64,000 nt of DNA from Caenispirillum bisanense (GTDB lineage: Bacteria; Pseudomonadota; Alphaproteobacteria; Rhodospirillales; Rhodospirillaceae): positions 49,194 to 113,193 of the forward strand of contig NZ_BAAAEP010000005.1 in the NCBI RefSeq assembly GCF_039523075.1, written 5' to 3'. Below are positions 50,825 through 59,262 of the stretch, one piece after another; within the stretch, counting starts at the first letter, position 1, and every line of letters starts with the position of its first letter. Under the pieces are notes generated by a model, which had not been told where the DNA came from, did no database searches, and saw only the letters and a program-made list of their open reading frames with translations. A program made the position numbers and the translations under genes.

Positions 50825-50900
50825 GAGGGGGGCTTGGGTCCGATTAGGCGAGGCGGCACAGGATGTGGGGGCGGACGCAGCCGTCCGCCACCCCCGCAGA

Positions 50901-51341
50901 TCACTTGCGGCCGGTCAGCAGGCTCTTCAGGCCGCCGGCCTTGCCCTTGTCGGCGTCGGCGGCAGGCGCCGCGGCGGCGTCGTTGGCCGCCTCGTCGGCG
51001 GCATCGGCGTCGCCCTTGCCGCCGGACACCGGCTCGGTCTTGGCCAGCACGTTGGCGACCATGTCGCGCAGCACCTTCACCTTGACGCCTTCGGCGATTT
51101 CCACCTGCAGCTCGCCGTCCTGCACCTTGGTGACCTGGCCGATGATGCCGCCGTTGGTGACGATGCGGTCACCGCGACGGATGTTGGCCAGCAGCTCCTT
51201 GTGCTGCTTCATGCGCTTCTGCTGCGGCCGGATGAGCAGGAAGTAGAACACCACGAAGATCAGGATCAGCGGCAGGAAGGCCTCGAGCCCTCCCATGGCG
51301 CCACCCGGCGCGCCCTGAGCGTAGGCGGGGGAAATGAACAT
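50901..51341 (-). CDS. yajC: Preprotein translocase subunit YajC
   Basis: YajC is the small membrane partner of SecDF. The 146-residue protein has a single hydrophobic helix (about residues 19-40, LILIFVVFYFLLIRPQQKRMKQH) followed by the cytoplasmic domain GDRIVTNGGIIGQVTKVQDGELQVEIAEGVKVKVLRDMVANVL. The C-terminal 45 residues are Ala/Asp-rich and longer than in E. coli (110 residues). It is the first gene of the yajC-secD-secF-Mth938 operon, 76 bases before secD. Confidence 0.95.
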   Translation of the reverse strand: MFISPAYAQGAPGGAMGGLEAFLPLILIFVVFYFLLIRPQQKRMKQHKELLANIRRGDRIVTNGGIIGQVTKVQDGELQVEIAEGVKVKVLRDMVANVLAKTEPVSGGKGDADAADEAANDAAAAPAADADKGKAGGLKSLLTGRK

Positions 51342-51376
51342 CCGGAATAACTCCTAGGTCCAACGCGATTGCCGGG

Positions 51377-51404
51377 ACTATAACGGGCCGGACGACAGTT
51401 GCAA
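51377..51404 (-). promoter_or_regulatory. Sigma-70-type promoter of the yajC-secDF operon
   Basis: On the minus strand TTGCAA (51404-51399) and TATAGT (51382-51377) are 16 bases apart. Transcription would start near 51370, about 30 bases before the yajC ATG at 51341. Confidence 0.65.
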
Positions 51405-51457
51405 ACGCAATCCGCCCAACGCCTTGGCGTTGCCCCTCAAGACCGTCGAAGAAGGCC

Positions 51458-52312
51458 ATGAACGACAACGACCTCCTGCCCGTTCTGACCCGCATTGCCG
51501 AGGCCCTGGAGCGGCTGGCGCCGCCGCCGCGGGCCCCGGACCTGTCCGCCGCCGATGCCTTCGTCTGGCACGCCGACCGCCAGTGGCTGGAGCCGGTGCC
51601 GAAGGTCAACCGGGTGGATCTGGCCCTGCTGCAGGGCGTGCAGCACCAGCGCGACACCCTGCTGGAGAACACCCGCCGCTTCGCCCGCGGCCTGCCGGCC
51701 AACAACGCCCTGCTGTGGGGCGCCCGCGGCACCGGCAAAAGCTCGCTGGTGAAGGCGGTGCACGCGGCCGTCAATGCCGAGGCGCCGGGCTCGCTGGCGC
51801 TGGTGGAGATCCACCGCGAGGACATCCCCACCCTGCCCGACCTGCTGCACCTGCTGCGCGACAGCGGCCGGCGCTGCGTGCTGTTCTGCGACGACCTGTC
51901 GTTCGACGGCGACGACACCAGCTACAAGTCGCTGAAGGCGGTACTGGACGGCGGCGTCGAGGGGCGCCCGGAGACGGTGATCCTCTACGCTACCTCCAAC
52001 CGCCGGCACATCCTGTCGCGCGATATGATCGAGAACGAGAAGTCGACCGCCATCCACGCCAGCGAGGCGGTGGAGGAAAAGGTGTCGCTGTCCGACCGTT
52101 TCGGCCTGTGGCTCGGCTTCCACAACCTGGATCAGGCGACCTTCCTGGCTATCGTGTCGGGCTATGTCGCCGCCTATGGCCTCGCGATCGCGCCCGAAGA
52201 CCTGCGCGCCCGCGCCATCGAATGGTCGGTCACCCGCGGCAGCCGCTCCGGCCGCGTCGCCTGGCAGTTCGTGCAGGACCTGGCCGGCGAGATGGGCAAG
52301 CCGCTGGGTTGA
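51458..52312 (+). CDS. DUF815 family AAA-type ATPase
   Basis: The 284-residue protein has Walker A GARGTGKS (residues 88-95), Walker B CVLFCDDLSF (about 145-154) and the DUF815 hallmarks LLWGARGTGKSSLVKA, IEIHREDI-like VEIHREDIPTLPDLL and ILYATSNRRHILSRDMIEN. The family is widespread in alphaproteobacteria and next to yajC/secD, but its function is unknown. It is divergent from yajC. Its stop codon lies inside the start of a large structured repeat element. Confidence 0.88.
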   Translation: MNDNDLLPVLTRIAEALERLAPPPRAPDLSAADAFVWHADRQWLEPVPKVNRVDLALLQGVQHQRDTLLENTRRFARGLPANNALLWGARGTGKSSLVKAVHAAVNAEAPGSLALVEIHREDIPTLPDLLHLLRDSGRRCVLFCDDLSFDGDDTSYKSLKAVLDGGVEGRPETVILYATSNRRHILSRDMIENEKSTAIHASEAVEEKVSLSDRFGLWLGFHNLDQATFLAIVSGYVAAYGLAIAPEDLRARAIEWSVTRGSRSGRVAWQFVQDLAGEMGKPLG

Positions 52313-52421
52313 TACCAGGCTGGGCGGCCGCTCCTCGCGGCCTTGGCTCACGCCGCATAAGCGGCGGCGCGCGGTCGCGCTTGCCAGGTGGCCATGAGGT
52401 GCCCTCATGGCAGCCTGGTAT
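52312..52421. repeat. Large structured palindromic element between DUF815 and nifK
   Basis: An 11-bp inverted repeat (ATACCAGGCTG at 52312-52322, CAGCCTGGTAT at 52411-52421) encloses a chain of smaller hairpins: GGCCGC/GCGGCC (52326-52342), CGCCGC-ATAA-GCGGCG (52351-52366), GCGC/GCGC (52369-52380) and CCATGAGG-TGC-CCTCATGG (52392-52410). This resembles a multi-branched RNA or a REP/BIME-like palindromic element rather than a simple terminator. It starts one base before the end of the DUF815 gene. No second copy was noticed in this window. Confidence 0.6.
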
Positions 52422-52443
52422 GAACTGCCCCTTCACGCAGCGA

Positions 52444-52473
52444 ACCGGCCGGAGGGTTGCCCCTCCGGCCGGT
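52444..52473 (-). terminator. Hairpin downstream of nifK
   Basis: A perfect 13-bp stem (52444-52456 with 52461-52473) with a four-base loop lies 35 bases after the nifK stop on the leftward strand. There is no T run, so it may act as an mRNA 3'-end stabiliser as well as a terminator of nifHDK. Confidence 0.6.
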
Positions 52474-52507
52474 CGCGGCTTTCGATCGGGTCTGACCGCC
52501 GGAGCGA

Positions 52508-54046
52508 TCAGCGGGTCAGGTCAAACGAGATGTCCGTCTTGCCCGGCACGTTGGTTTCCAGGTCGAGCTGATCCATGATCTTGTCGAGGATCGTCACCAG
52601 CACCCGCAGGCCGCCCTGATAGCCGAAGGTCGGGAAGCGGTGGTGGTGGTGGCGGTCGAAGATCGGGAAGGTCAGGCGGATCAGCGGAATGCCGAGGTCA
52701 CGCTCCAGATACTTGCCGTAGGAGTTACCGATCAGGAAGTCGGTCGGCTCGGTGGCGAGGATGGAGCGCAGGTGCCACAGGTCCTTGCCCGCCCACACCT
52801 GGCAGCCTTCGCCGAAGGGCGAGGAGGCCAGCATTTCGGTCATGGCCTTTTCCCAGGACTTGCCGCCGTTGGTGGCAAGCACGTGGGTCGGCTCGGCGCC
52901 CACTTCCAGCAGGAACTGCGCCATGCCCAGGGTGAAGTCCGGATCGCCGTAGATGGCGAACTTCTTGCCGTGCAGGTAGTTCATGCTGTCGGCGATGGCG
53001 TCGACCAGGCGGCCGCGCTCGACCAGCAGCTCCTCGGGCACGTCCTTGCCGGTCAGTTCCTTGACCGCCATCAGGAAGGCGTCGGTGCCCTTCACGCCCA
53101 TGGGGCAGTTCAGCGCCTTGACGGCCTGACCCTTCTCCGCGGCGTATTCGAGGGTCTTCTCGGTGCAGTACTGCTGCAGCGAGAGGGTGGCCTTGGCGTT
53201 CAGCGCCGCCGCCGTGTCCTCGATGGTGGTGCCGCCGGCGTACATGTTGAAGGTGCCGTCTGCCGGCATGTCGTAGACGTCGGACACGTCGGACAGCAGG
53301 GTGAAGTCCACCCCCATCAGGCCCAGCATCCGCTTCAGTTCGCGGTTGTTGGCGACGGCGTAGCCGTCGAAGCCGGGGATGATGTTCAGCTTGTCGCCGG
53401 CGACCCGCTCACCCTTGTTCCAGAAGTAGGACAGGATGCCCTTCATCATGTTGTCGTAGCCGGTGGTGTGGCTGCCGACGAAGGCGGGGGTGTGGGCGAA
53501 GGGCACCGGGAAGTCGCCGGCCACCGAGCCCTTGTCCTTGGCGTTGGCGATGAAGGCCTGCAGGTCGTCGCCGATGACTTCCGCCATGCAGGTGGTGCTG
53601 ACGGCGATCATCTTCGGCTTGTACAGGCTGGCGGCGGTGGCCAGGCCGTCGATCATGTTGTTCATGCCGCCGAACACGGCCGCATCTTCCGTCATGGACG
53701 AGGAAACGGCCGAGGACGCTTCCTTGAAGTGACGGGCGAGGTGCGAGCGGTAGTAGGCGACGCAGCCCTGCGAGCCGTGGACGAAGGACAGGGTCTCTTC
53801 GAAGCCGGCGGCGGCGAACACCGCGCCCAGCGGCTGGCAGGCCTTGGCCGGGTTCACCACCAGGGCTTCACGGGCCAGGTTCTTCTCGCGGTAGTCCCAC
53901 GACTTGGTCCAGTCGGCGATCTCCTGGACCTTGTCTTCGGGGTGCGGGCACTCGAACTGTTCCTTCTTGGCCTTGAACATCTCCTGATATTCAGGTTCCT
54001 GGAACAGCGGCTTGTGGTCGAGGACCTTCTCGGCGCTCTGAGGCAT
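52508..54046 (-). CDS. nifK: Nitrogenase molybdenum-iron protein beta chain
   Basis: NifK and NifD form the dinitrogenase tetramer that reduces N2; NifK holds half of each P-cluster. The 512-residue chain has the P-cluster cysteines C70 (NPAKACQPLGA), C95 (GSQGCVAYYRSH) and C153 (STTCMAEVIGDD), at the same positions as in Azotobacter NifK. The family segments FVGSHTTGYDNMMKGIL and FPTFGYQGGLRVL are present. It is the last gene of nifHDK, 47 bases after nifD, so transcription comes from the nifH promoter. Confidence 0.98.
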   Translation of the reverse strand: MPQSAEKVLDHKPLFQEPEYQEMFKAKKEQFECPHPEDKVQEIADWTKSWDYREKNLAREALVVNPAKACQPLGAVFAAAGFEETLSFVHGSQGCVAYYRSHLARHFKEASSAVSSSMTEDAAVFGGMNNMIDGLATAASLYKPKMIAVSTTCMAEVIGDDLQAFIANAKDKGSVAGDFPVPFAHTPAFVGSHTTGYDNMMKGILSYFWNKGERVAGDKLNIIPGFDGYAVANNRELKRMLGLMGVDFTLLSDVSDVYDMPADGTFNMYAGGTTIEDTAAALNAKATLSLQQYCTEKTLEYAAEKGQAVKALNCPMGVKGTDAFLMAVKELTGKDVPEELLVERGRLVDAIADSMNYLHGKKFAIYGDPDFTLGMAQFLLEVGAEPTHVLATNGGKSWEKAMTEMLASSPFGEGCQVWAGKDLWHLRSILATEPTDFLIGNSYGKYLERDLGIPLIRLTFPIFDRHHHHRFPTFGYQGGLRVLVTILDKIMDQLDLETNVPGKTDISFDLTR

Positions 54047-54093
54047 GTCGGTATCTCCTGGTCTCTAGCGTGGGGCCGGGCGGAGGAAGGGGC

Positions 54094-55539
54094 TTACGCC
54101 GCCTTCCACGGGGCCTGGTAGAGGCTCCACACCGGATTGTTGATCGCCATGTCCATGTCGCGGGCGAAGATGGCGAAGCCGTCGTAGCCGTGATACGGAC
54201 CCGAGTAATCCCACGAGTGCATCTGGCGGAAGGGCACGCCCATCTTCTGGGTGGCGTACTTTTCCTTGATGCCGGAGCCGACCAGGTCGGGGCGCAGGCC
54301 TTCGATGAACTTCTCCAGCTCGAAGCCGGAAACGTCGTCGTAGATCAGCGTGCCGTCCTTAACGTAGTGGGTGGTGCGCTGGTAATCGTCGTTGTGGGCG
54401 AATTCGTAGCCCGTGCCGCAGATCTCCATGCCGAGATCTTCGTAGGCGGTGACGACGTGACGCGGGCGCAGGCCGCCGACGTAGAGCATCACCCGCTTGC
54501 CTTCCAGGCGCGGACGGTACTTGGCGATGACCGCATCGACCAGCGGGCGGTACTTGGCGATCACCTTCTCGGCATTGGCCTGGATCGTCTCGTCGAACTG
54601 CGCGGCGATGTTGCGCAGGGACGCCTCGATCTGGCTCGGGCCGAAGAAGTTGTATTCCATCCACGGCACGCCGTACTTCTCTTCCATGAAGCGGCAGATG
54701 TAGTTCATCGACCGGTAGCAGTGGATGAGGTTCAGCTTGCCCTTCGGCGCCCGCTCCAGCTCCGCCAGGGTGGCGTCGCCCGACCACGAACCGATGACCC
54801 GCAGGCCCATTTCCTCAAGCAGGATGCGCGAGGCCCAGGCGTCGCCGCCGATGTTGTAGTCGCCGATGATGACCACGTCGTAGGGGCTGGTTTCCCACTG
54901 CGCGTCGGACTTTTCCAGCACCCAGTCGCGCACCGCGTCGTTGGCGATGTGGTGGCCGAGGGACTGGGAGACGCCGCGGAAGCCTTCGCAGCGGACCGGC
55001 ACGATGGTCTTGCCGATTTCCTTGCCCTTCTTGCGGGCGACCGCCTCGATGTCGTCACCGATCAGGCCGATCGGGCATTCCGACTGGATGGAGATGCCGT
55101 TGACCAGCGGGAACAGCTGGTTGATCTCGTCGATCGTCTTCTCCAGCTTCTTGTCGCCGCCGAAGACGATGTCCTTTTCCTGGAAATCGGTGGTGAACTG
55201 CATGGTGCCGAAGCTGTCCACGCCGGTCTTGCCGATGTAGTAGTTACGGCGCTGGGACCAGGAGTAGTGACCGCAGCCGACCGGACCATGGCTGATGTGG
55301 ATCATGTCCTTGATCGGACCCCACACCACGCCCTTCGAGCCGGCATAGGCGCAACCGCGGATGGTCATCATGCCGGGGACGGACTTGACGTTGGACTTCA
55401 CGCCGCAGTCCGACTTGCCCAGCTCGGTGACGCCCAGGTGCTTCTTGCGCTTCTTCGCCGCCTTTTCCGGGTAGGCTTCGAGCACCTCCGCGATCAGCTT
55501 CTGGGAGAGCTCCTTGTCGTTCGTATAGTCGAGGCTCAT
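54094..55539 (-). CDS. nifD: Nitrogenase molybdenum-iron protein alpha chain
   Basis: NifD carries the iron-molybdenum cofactor. In the 481-residue chain the P-cluster cysteines are C63 (RGCAYAGSKG), C89 (GPVGCGHYSW) and C155 (SECPIGLIGDD). The cofactor is held by C274 (LIHCYRSMNY) and H441 (RQMHSWDYSGPY). The ATG at 55539 was chosen because AGGAGACAGG precedes it and MSLDYTND is the usual start region. The 119-base gap from nifH contains two stable hairpins. Confidence 0.98.
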   Translation of the reverse strand: MSLDYTNDKELSQKLIAEVLEAYPEKAAKKRKKHLGVTELGKSDCGVKSNVKSVPGMMTIRGCAYAGSKGVVWGPIKDMIHISHGPVGCGHYSWSQRRNYYIGKTGVDSFGTMQFTTDFQEKDIVFGGDKKLEKTIDEINQLFPLVNGISIQSECPIGLIGDDIEAVARKKGKEIGKTIVPVRCEGFRGVSQSLGHHIANDAVRDWVLEKSDAQWETSPYDVVIIGDYNIGGDAWASRILLEEMGLRVIGSWSGDATLAELERAPKGKLNLIHCYRSMNYICRFMEEKYGVPWMEYNFFGPSQIEASLRNIAAQFDETIQANAEKVIAKYRPLVDAVIAKYRPRLEGKRVMLYVGGLRPRHVVTAYEDLGMEICGTGYEFAHNDDYQRTTHYVKDGTLIYDDVSGFELEKFIEGLRPDLVGSGIKEKYATQKMGVPFRQMHSWDYSGPYHGYDGFAIFARDMDMAINNPVWSLYQAPWKAA

Positions 55540-55574
55540 CGCCTGTCTCCTGTCTCTCAACCTGGCCCTTGCGG

Positions 55575-55608
55575 GCCGGGGCCGCCCCGGCGTGCGTTAA
55601 ATCGCACG
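55575..55608 (-). promoter_or_regulatory. Tandem hairpins between nifH and nifD
   Basis: Two adjacent hairpins, GCCGGGG/CCCCGGC (55575-55591) and CGTGCG-TTAAAT-CGCACG (55591-55608), lie between nifH and nifD. In other diazotrophs structures here stabilise nifH mRNA or partly terminate the transcript, which raises NifH relative to NifDK. The structures are seen; that role is inferred. Confidence 0.6.
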
Positions 55609-55658
55609 TCCCTCCGGGGCGACGGCCGGTATCGTCGGCGCCGATGGGCGCCCGCGCC

Positions 55659-56552
55659 TTACGCCTTGGCGGCGGCGGCGGCAGCTTCCTTGGCTTCCAG
55701 TTCGGCCAGGGCCTGTTCGTCCGACTTCATGATGCCGAACTCCATGAGCATCTCTTCCAGCTCTTCCATGGAGATCGGGGTCGGGATGACGCCCTTGCCG
55801 GCGTTGTTGTGGATCTTGGTGGCGAGCTGGCGGTATTCCTCGGCCTGCTTGCTCTCCGGCGCGTACTGGATCACCGTCTGGCGACGCAGTTCGGCGTGCT
55901 GGACGATGTTGTCGCGCGGCACGAAGTGGATGACCTTGGAGCCCAGCTTGGCGGCCAGCGCGTCGGCCAGTTCCAGTTCCTTGTCGGTCTGGCGCTCGTT
56001 GCAGATCAGCCCGCCCAGGCGCACGCCGCCGGTGTTGGCGTACTTCAGGATGCCCTTGGAGATGTTGTTGGCGGCATAGAGCGCCATCATCTCGCCGGAC
56101 ATGACGATGTAGATTTCCTGCGCCTTGTTCTCGCGGATCGGCATGGCGAAGCCGCCGCACACCACGTCGCCCAGCACGTCGTAGGAGACGTAGTCGACGT
56201 CGTCGTAGGCGCCGTTTTCTTCCAGGAAGTTGATGGCGGTGATGACGCCACGGCCGGCGCAGCCGACGCCCGGCTCAGGGCCACCGGACTCAGTGCACTT
56301 GATGCCCTTGTAGCCGATCTTCATCACGTCTTCGAGTTCCAGGTCCTCGACCGACCCGGCCTCGGCGGCCAGGTGCAGCACGGTGTCCTGCAGCTTGGTG
56401 TTGAGGATCAGGCGGGTCGAGTCAGCCTTCGGGTCGCAGCCGACGATCAGGATCTTCTGACCCATCTCGACCAGGGCGGCGAGGGTGTTCTGGGAGGTAG
56501 TGGACTTGCCGATGCCACCCTTGCCGTAGAACGCGATCTGACGCAGAGCCAT
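55659..56552 (-). CDS. nifH: Nitrogenase iron protein (dinitrogenase reductase)
   Basis: NifH passes electrons to the MoFe protein with ATP hydrolysis. The 297-residue protein has the P-loop GKGGIGKST (residues 10-18), the [4Fe-4S] ligands C98 (GVGCAGRG) and C132 (DVVCGGFAMP), and Arg101 in CAGRGVIT, the residue modified by DraT in related bacteria. The ATG at 56552 is the standard NifH start MALRQIAFYGKGG. Its promoter has the -24/-12 form with two NifA-type sites upstream. It faces draT across the shared region. Confidence 0.99.
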   Translation of the reverse strand: MALRQIAFYGKGGIGKSTTSQNTLAALVEMGQKILIVGCDPKADSTRLILNTKLQDTVLHLAAEAGSVEDLELEDVMKIGYKGIKCTESGGPEPGVGCAGRGVITAINFLEENGAYDDVDYVSYDVLGDVVCGGFAMPIRENKAQEIYIVMSGEMMALYAANNISKGILKYANTGGVRLGGLICNERQTDKELELADALAAKLGSKVIHFVPRDNIVQHAELRRQTVIQYAPESKQAEEYRQLATKIHNNAGKGVIPTPISMEELEEMLMEFGIMKSDEQALAELEAKEAAAAAAKA

Positions 56553-56629
56553 GGATCTATCCTTCCTTTTCCATGTCGGGTCTTCGAAACTCTCCGGCGG
56601 GGTGTCCACCCGCCTCACGCCCCGACAGA

Positions 56630-56645
56630 TGCATCGCCCGTGCCA
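56630..56645 (-). promoter_or_regulatory. RpoN-dependent (-24/-12) promoter of nifHDK
   Basis: On the minus strand TGGCACGGGCGATGCA carries GG and GC exactly ten bases apart, the fixed spacing of -24/-12 promoters. Transcription would start near 56618, about 65 bases before nifH. Confidence 0.9.
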
Positions 56646-56736
56646 AGTTCACCCACTCGCCATAGGGTTAAGGCAGAACGTTGATTTCGCAGGCCTTTCC
56701 GGTACCCGGACGGGTCCGGCGACGATCCGGCGGTTC

Positions 56737-56752
56737 TGTTGCGAACCCGACA
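56737..56752. promoter_or_regulatory. NifA upstream activator site 1 (nifH)
   Basis: TGT at 56737-56739 and ACA at 56750-56752 are separated by exactly ten bases, the TGT-N10-ACA NifA site. It lies about 95 bases upstream of the -24 element. Confidence 0.8.
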
Positions 56753-56766
56753 AACCCCTGACACAG

Positions 56767-56782
56767 TGTCGTGACCCCCACA
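56767..56782. promoter_or_regulatory. NifA upstream activator site 2 (nifH)
   Basis: A second TGT-N10-ACA site (TGT 56767-56769, ACA 56780-56782) lies 30 bases beyond the first, about three helical turns away, allowing cooperative binding. Confidence 0.78.
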
Positions 56783-56921
56783 GACCGGAGGGACGCCCCA
56801 CCGCCCCGATCCCGGCGGCGCACGGTCGTTTATCCGCATAAAATCAAGGGGCATGGTTCTTGCAAGGCTCTGCCCTCGCCGTCGAGGCGAGCCGCCGGAC
56901 CGCAGGGAGGATGTCGCGACC

Positions 56922-57752
56922 GTGGACAAGACCGCAGCGCCCCCACCGCCGCAGGTGGGCCACAGCACCAATCTGGTCGGCATCCCGACGCCGCTGCTGG
57001 CGAGCGTCGCCTACAACGCCCATCCGGTGCCGCTGCGCATCGCCGGCGTGCGGGAGATGAACAAGTCGTTCTTCACCATGCTGGACGACAGCCCCACCCT
57101 GGCCGATGCCGCCGACGCCTTTCACAAGTACATGGCGGCCATGTTCGACCTGGAGCCGGAACAGCATGAAAAGGCCCGCAAGGCCGACGGCGTGCGCCGC
57201 TTCCGCTCCAGCTACCTGCGTCTGTTCAAGGGCTGGGGCTACGACAACAACAGCCCGGAGGGGGCGGTGCTGAAGGGGTGGGTGGAAAGCCGCTTCGGCC
57301 TGTTCCCCACCTATCACAAGGACCCGATCCTGCAGGTGGGCAGCGCCAGCTGGGCCTGCTACATCGCCGAGAAGATGACCAGCCGCTTCCACAACAACTC
57401 GATCTACGTGCAGCTGGACATCATGTACGCCTTCTGCCAGTGGGCGCTGGAGCGTTTCGTCGCCCCCGGCCACAGCCACCTGACCCTGTGGCGCGGCGTC
57501 AATGACTACAACGAACACCAGATGGTGGAACGGCTCGGCAAGCGGCGGGCGGTGATCCGCATGAACAACCTCATCTCCTTCTCGTCGGAGCGGGAGATCG
57601 CCGGCTGCTTCGGCGACCACATCCTGGAGGCGCAGGTGCCGGCGCCGAAGATCGTGTTCTTCTCCCGCCTGCTGCCGGTCCACCCGCTGAAGGGGGAGGA
57701 CGAGTTCCTGGTCATCGGCGGCGATTACGAGGTGGGAGTGTCGTACTTCTGA
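56922..57752 (+). CDS. draT: NAD+-dinitrogenase-reductase ADP-ribosyltransferase
   Basis: DraT switches off nitrogenase by attaching ADP-ribose to Arg101 of NifH when ammonium or darkness lowers the need. From the GTG at 56922 the protein is 276 residues, the size I expect for this family. GGGAGGA lies ten bases before that GTG. An ATG at 56853 would add 23 Arg-rich residues and is less likely. Typical segments are STNLVGIPTPLLASVAYNAHP, FRSSYLRLFKGWGYD and LTLWRGVNDYNEH. It is divergent from nifH and upstream of draG. Confidence 0.95.
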   Translation: MDKTAAPPPPQVGHSTNLVGIPTPLLASVAYNAHPVPLRIAGVREMNKSFFTMLDDSPTLADAADAFHKYMAAMFDLEPEQHEKARKADGVRRFRSSYLRLFKGWGYDNNSPEGAVLKGWVESRFGLFPTYHKDPILQVGSASWACYIAEKMTSRFHNNSIYVQLDIMYAFCQWALERFVAPGHSHLTLWRGVNDYNEHQMVERLGKRRAVIRMNNLISFSSEREIAGCFGDHILEAQVPAPKIVFFSRLLPVHPLKGEDEFLVIGGDYEVGVSYF

Positions 57753-57760
57753 CAGGGCCC

Positions 57761-57783
57761 GGCGCGAGGCCCTCGCTCGCGCC
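57761..57783 (+). promoter_or_regulatory. Hairpin between draT and draG
   Basis: GGCGCGAG (57761-57768) pairs with CTCGCGCC (57776-57783) around a seven-base loop, eight bases after the draT stop. It lacks a T run. It may adjust the draT:draG transcript ratio, which is inference. Confidence 0.5.
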
Positions 57784-57892
57784 CCGATACCACGGAGCCG
57801 CGGCCAACGCGGCCCGACCAGCAGGCGGGAAACGGTGGATCAGTGACCGGAAGCGCCCCGGCCAGAGGGCGCCGCCACGGAGAGAGTGAAGG

Positions 57893-58789
57893 ATGCCCGC
57901 CATGGAGACACCGGACCTGCACCAGCGCGCCCTCGGCGCCTACCTCGGGCTTGCCGTCGGCGATGCCCTGGGGGCGACCGTAGAGTTCATGACGCGCGCC
58001 GAGATCCAGGCCCAGTACGGGGTGCACAGCAAGATGATCGGCGGCGGCTGGCTGCGCCTGAAGGCCGGCCAGGTCACCGACGACACCGACATGTCGCTGG
58101 CCCTCGGCCGTTCGCTGGTGCGCTCGCAGGGCTTCGACCTCAAGGACGTCAACGAGGCCTTCGCCGAGTGGCTGAAGACCAAGCCGGCCGACGTCGGCAA
58201 CACCTGCCGCCGCGGCATCCGCCGCTACCTCACCCACGGCACCCTGCAGACCGGCTACCACGACGGCGATGCCGGCAACGGCGCCGCCATGCGGCTGCTG
58301 CCGGTGGTGCTGGCGACCCTGCACGACGATGCCGCCTTCGAGGACTGGACCCTGCGGCAGTGTCACGTCACCCACAATCACCCGCTGTCGGACGACGCCT
58401 CGCTGACGCTTGGCCGCATGGTGCGCACGCTGATCCTCGGCGGCGGCATGCGCGACTGCCGCGAGCTGGCCAAGCAGCTGGTGGAAAAGCACCGCACCTT
58501 CCGCTTCGACCCCTACAAGGGCCAGTCCAGCGCCTATGTGGTCGATACCATGCAGACGGTGCTGCACTACTACTTCCTCACCGACAGCTTCAAGCAGTGC
58601 CTGATCGAGACGGTGAACCAGGGCGGCGATGCCGACACCACCGGCGCCATCGCCGGCATGCTGGCCGGCGCCACCTATGGCGTCGACGCCATCCCGCGGG
58701 CGTGGCTCACCAAGCTCGACGGCAGCAAGAAGGGCGAGATCTACACCCAGGTCACGGCGCTGCTGCGCCTGTCCGGCATCGACATCTGA
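57893..58789 (+). CDS. draG: ADP-ribosyl-[dinitrogenase reductase] glycohydrolase
   Basis: DraG removes ADP-ribose from NifH and restores activity. It is a dimanganese enzyme; the metal-binding residues are visible in GDALGATVEF and TDDTDMSLA near the N-terminus and in the C-terminal NQGGDADTTGAIAGMLAGA block. An ATG at 57902, three codons in, gives residue numbers (E28, D60, D61) that match Rhodospirillum rubrum DraG as I recall them, so the true start may be there. It follows draT and is 23 bases upstream of an ArsC-like gene. Confidence 0.96.
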   Translation: MPAMETPDLHQRALGAYLGLAVGDALGATVEFMTRAEIQAQYGVHSKMIGGGWLRLKAGQVTDDTDMSLALGRSLVRSQGFDLKDVNEAFAEWLKTKPADVGNTCRRGIRRYLTHGTLQTGYHDGDAGNGAAMRLLPVVLATLHDDAAFEDWTLRQCHVTHNHPLSDDASLTLGRMVRTLILGGGMRDCRELAKQLVEKHRTFRFDPYKGQSSAYVVDTMQTVLHYYFLTDSFKQCLIETVNQGGDADTTGAIAGMLAGATYGVDAIPRAWLTKLDGSKKGEIYTQVTALLRLSGIDI

Positions 58790-58812
58790 CAGACCGACGG
58801 AAGGAAAGCGCA

Positions 58813-59244
58813 ATGGCGACGGTGGTGTTCTACGAAAAACCGGGGTGCCGCAACAACACCCGGCAGAAGGCCTGGCTGGCCGCCAGCGGTCATGCGGTCG
58901 ACGCCCGCAACCTGCTGGCCGAGCCGTGGACGGCGGAGCGGCTGCGGCCGTTCTTCGGCGACCGGCCGGTGGCGGAGTGGTTCAACAAGGCGGCGCCGCG
59001 GGTGAAGTCGGGCGAGGTCGACCCCGCCGCCTTCACCGCCGAGGCCGCCCTCGCCGCCATGGTGGCGGAGCCGCTGCTGATCCGCCGGCCGCTGATGGAA
59101 TCCGGCGGCGAGCGCCGCGCCGGTTTCGATCCGGCGGCGGTGCGGGCGTGGATCGGCCTCAGCGACGAGGACAAGGGCGACGTCGAGACCTGCCCGAACC
59201 TGCACAGCGATCACCGCTGTGGCGGCGACCACTCCCACCCCTGA
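58813..59244 (+). CDS. Nitrogenase-associated ArsC/thioredoxin-fold protein
   Basis: The 143-residue protein has the ArsC-type thioredoxin fold with a single N-terminal cysteine (C12 in YEKPGCRNNTRQK) and the FFGDRPVAEWFNKAAPRVKSGEV and PLLIRRPLMESGG blocks typical of the nitrogenase-associated family (TIGR01616, NifO-like). Its role is unclear; NifO has been linked to molybdenum or nitrate effects on nitrogenase. The tail is unusual: two cysteines and four histidines in the last 18 residues suggest metal binding. It is the third gene of the draT-draG unit. Confidence 0.88.
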   Translation: MATVVFYEKPGCRNNTRQKAWLAASGHAVDARNLLAEPWTAERLRPFFGDRPVAEWFNKAAPRVKSGEVDPAAFTAEAALAAMVAEPLLIRRPLMESGGERRAGFDPAAVRAWIGLSDEDKGDVETCPNLHSDHRCGGDHSHP

Positions 59245-59262
59245 TCGGGGGCCTGAAAATGC

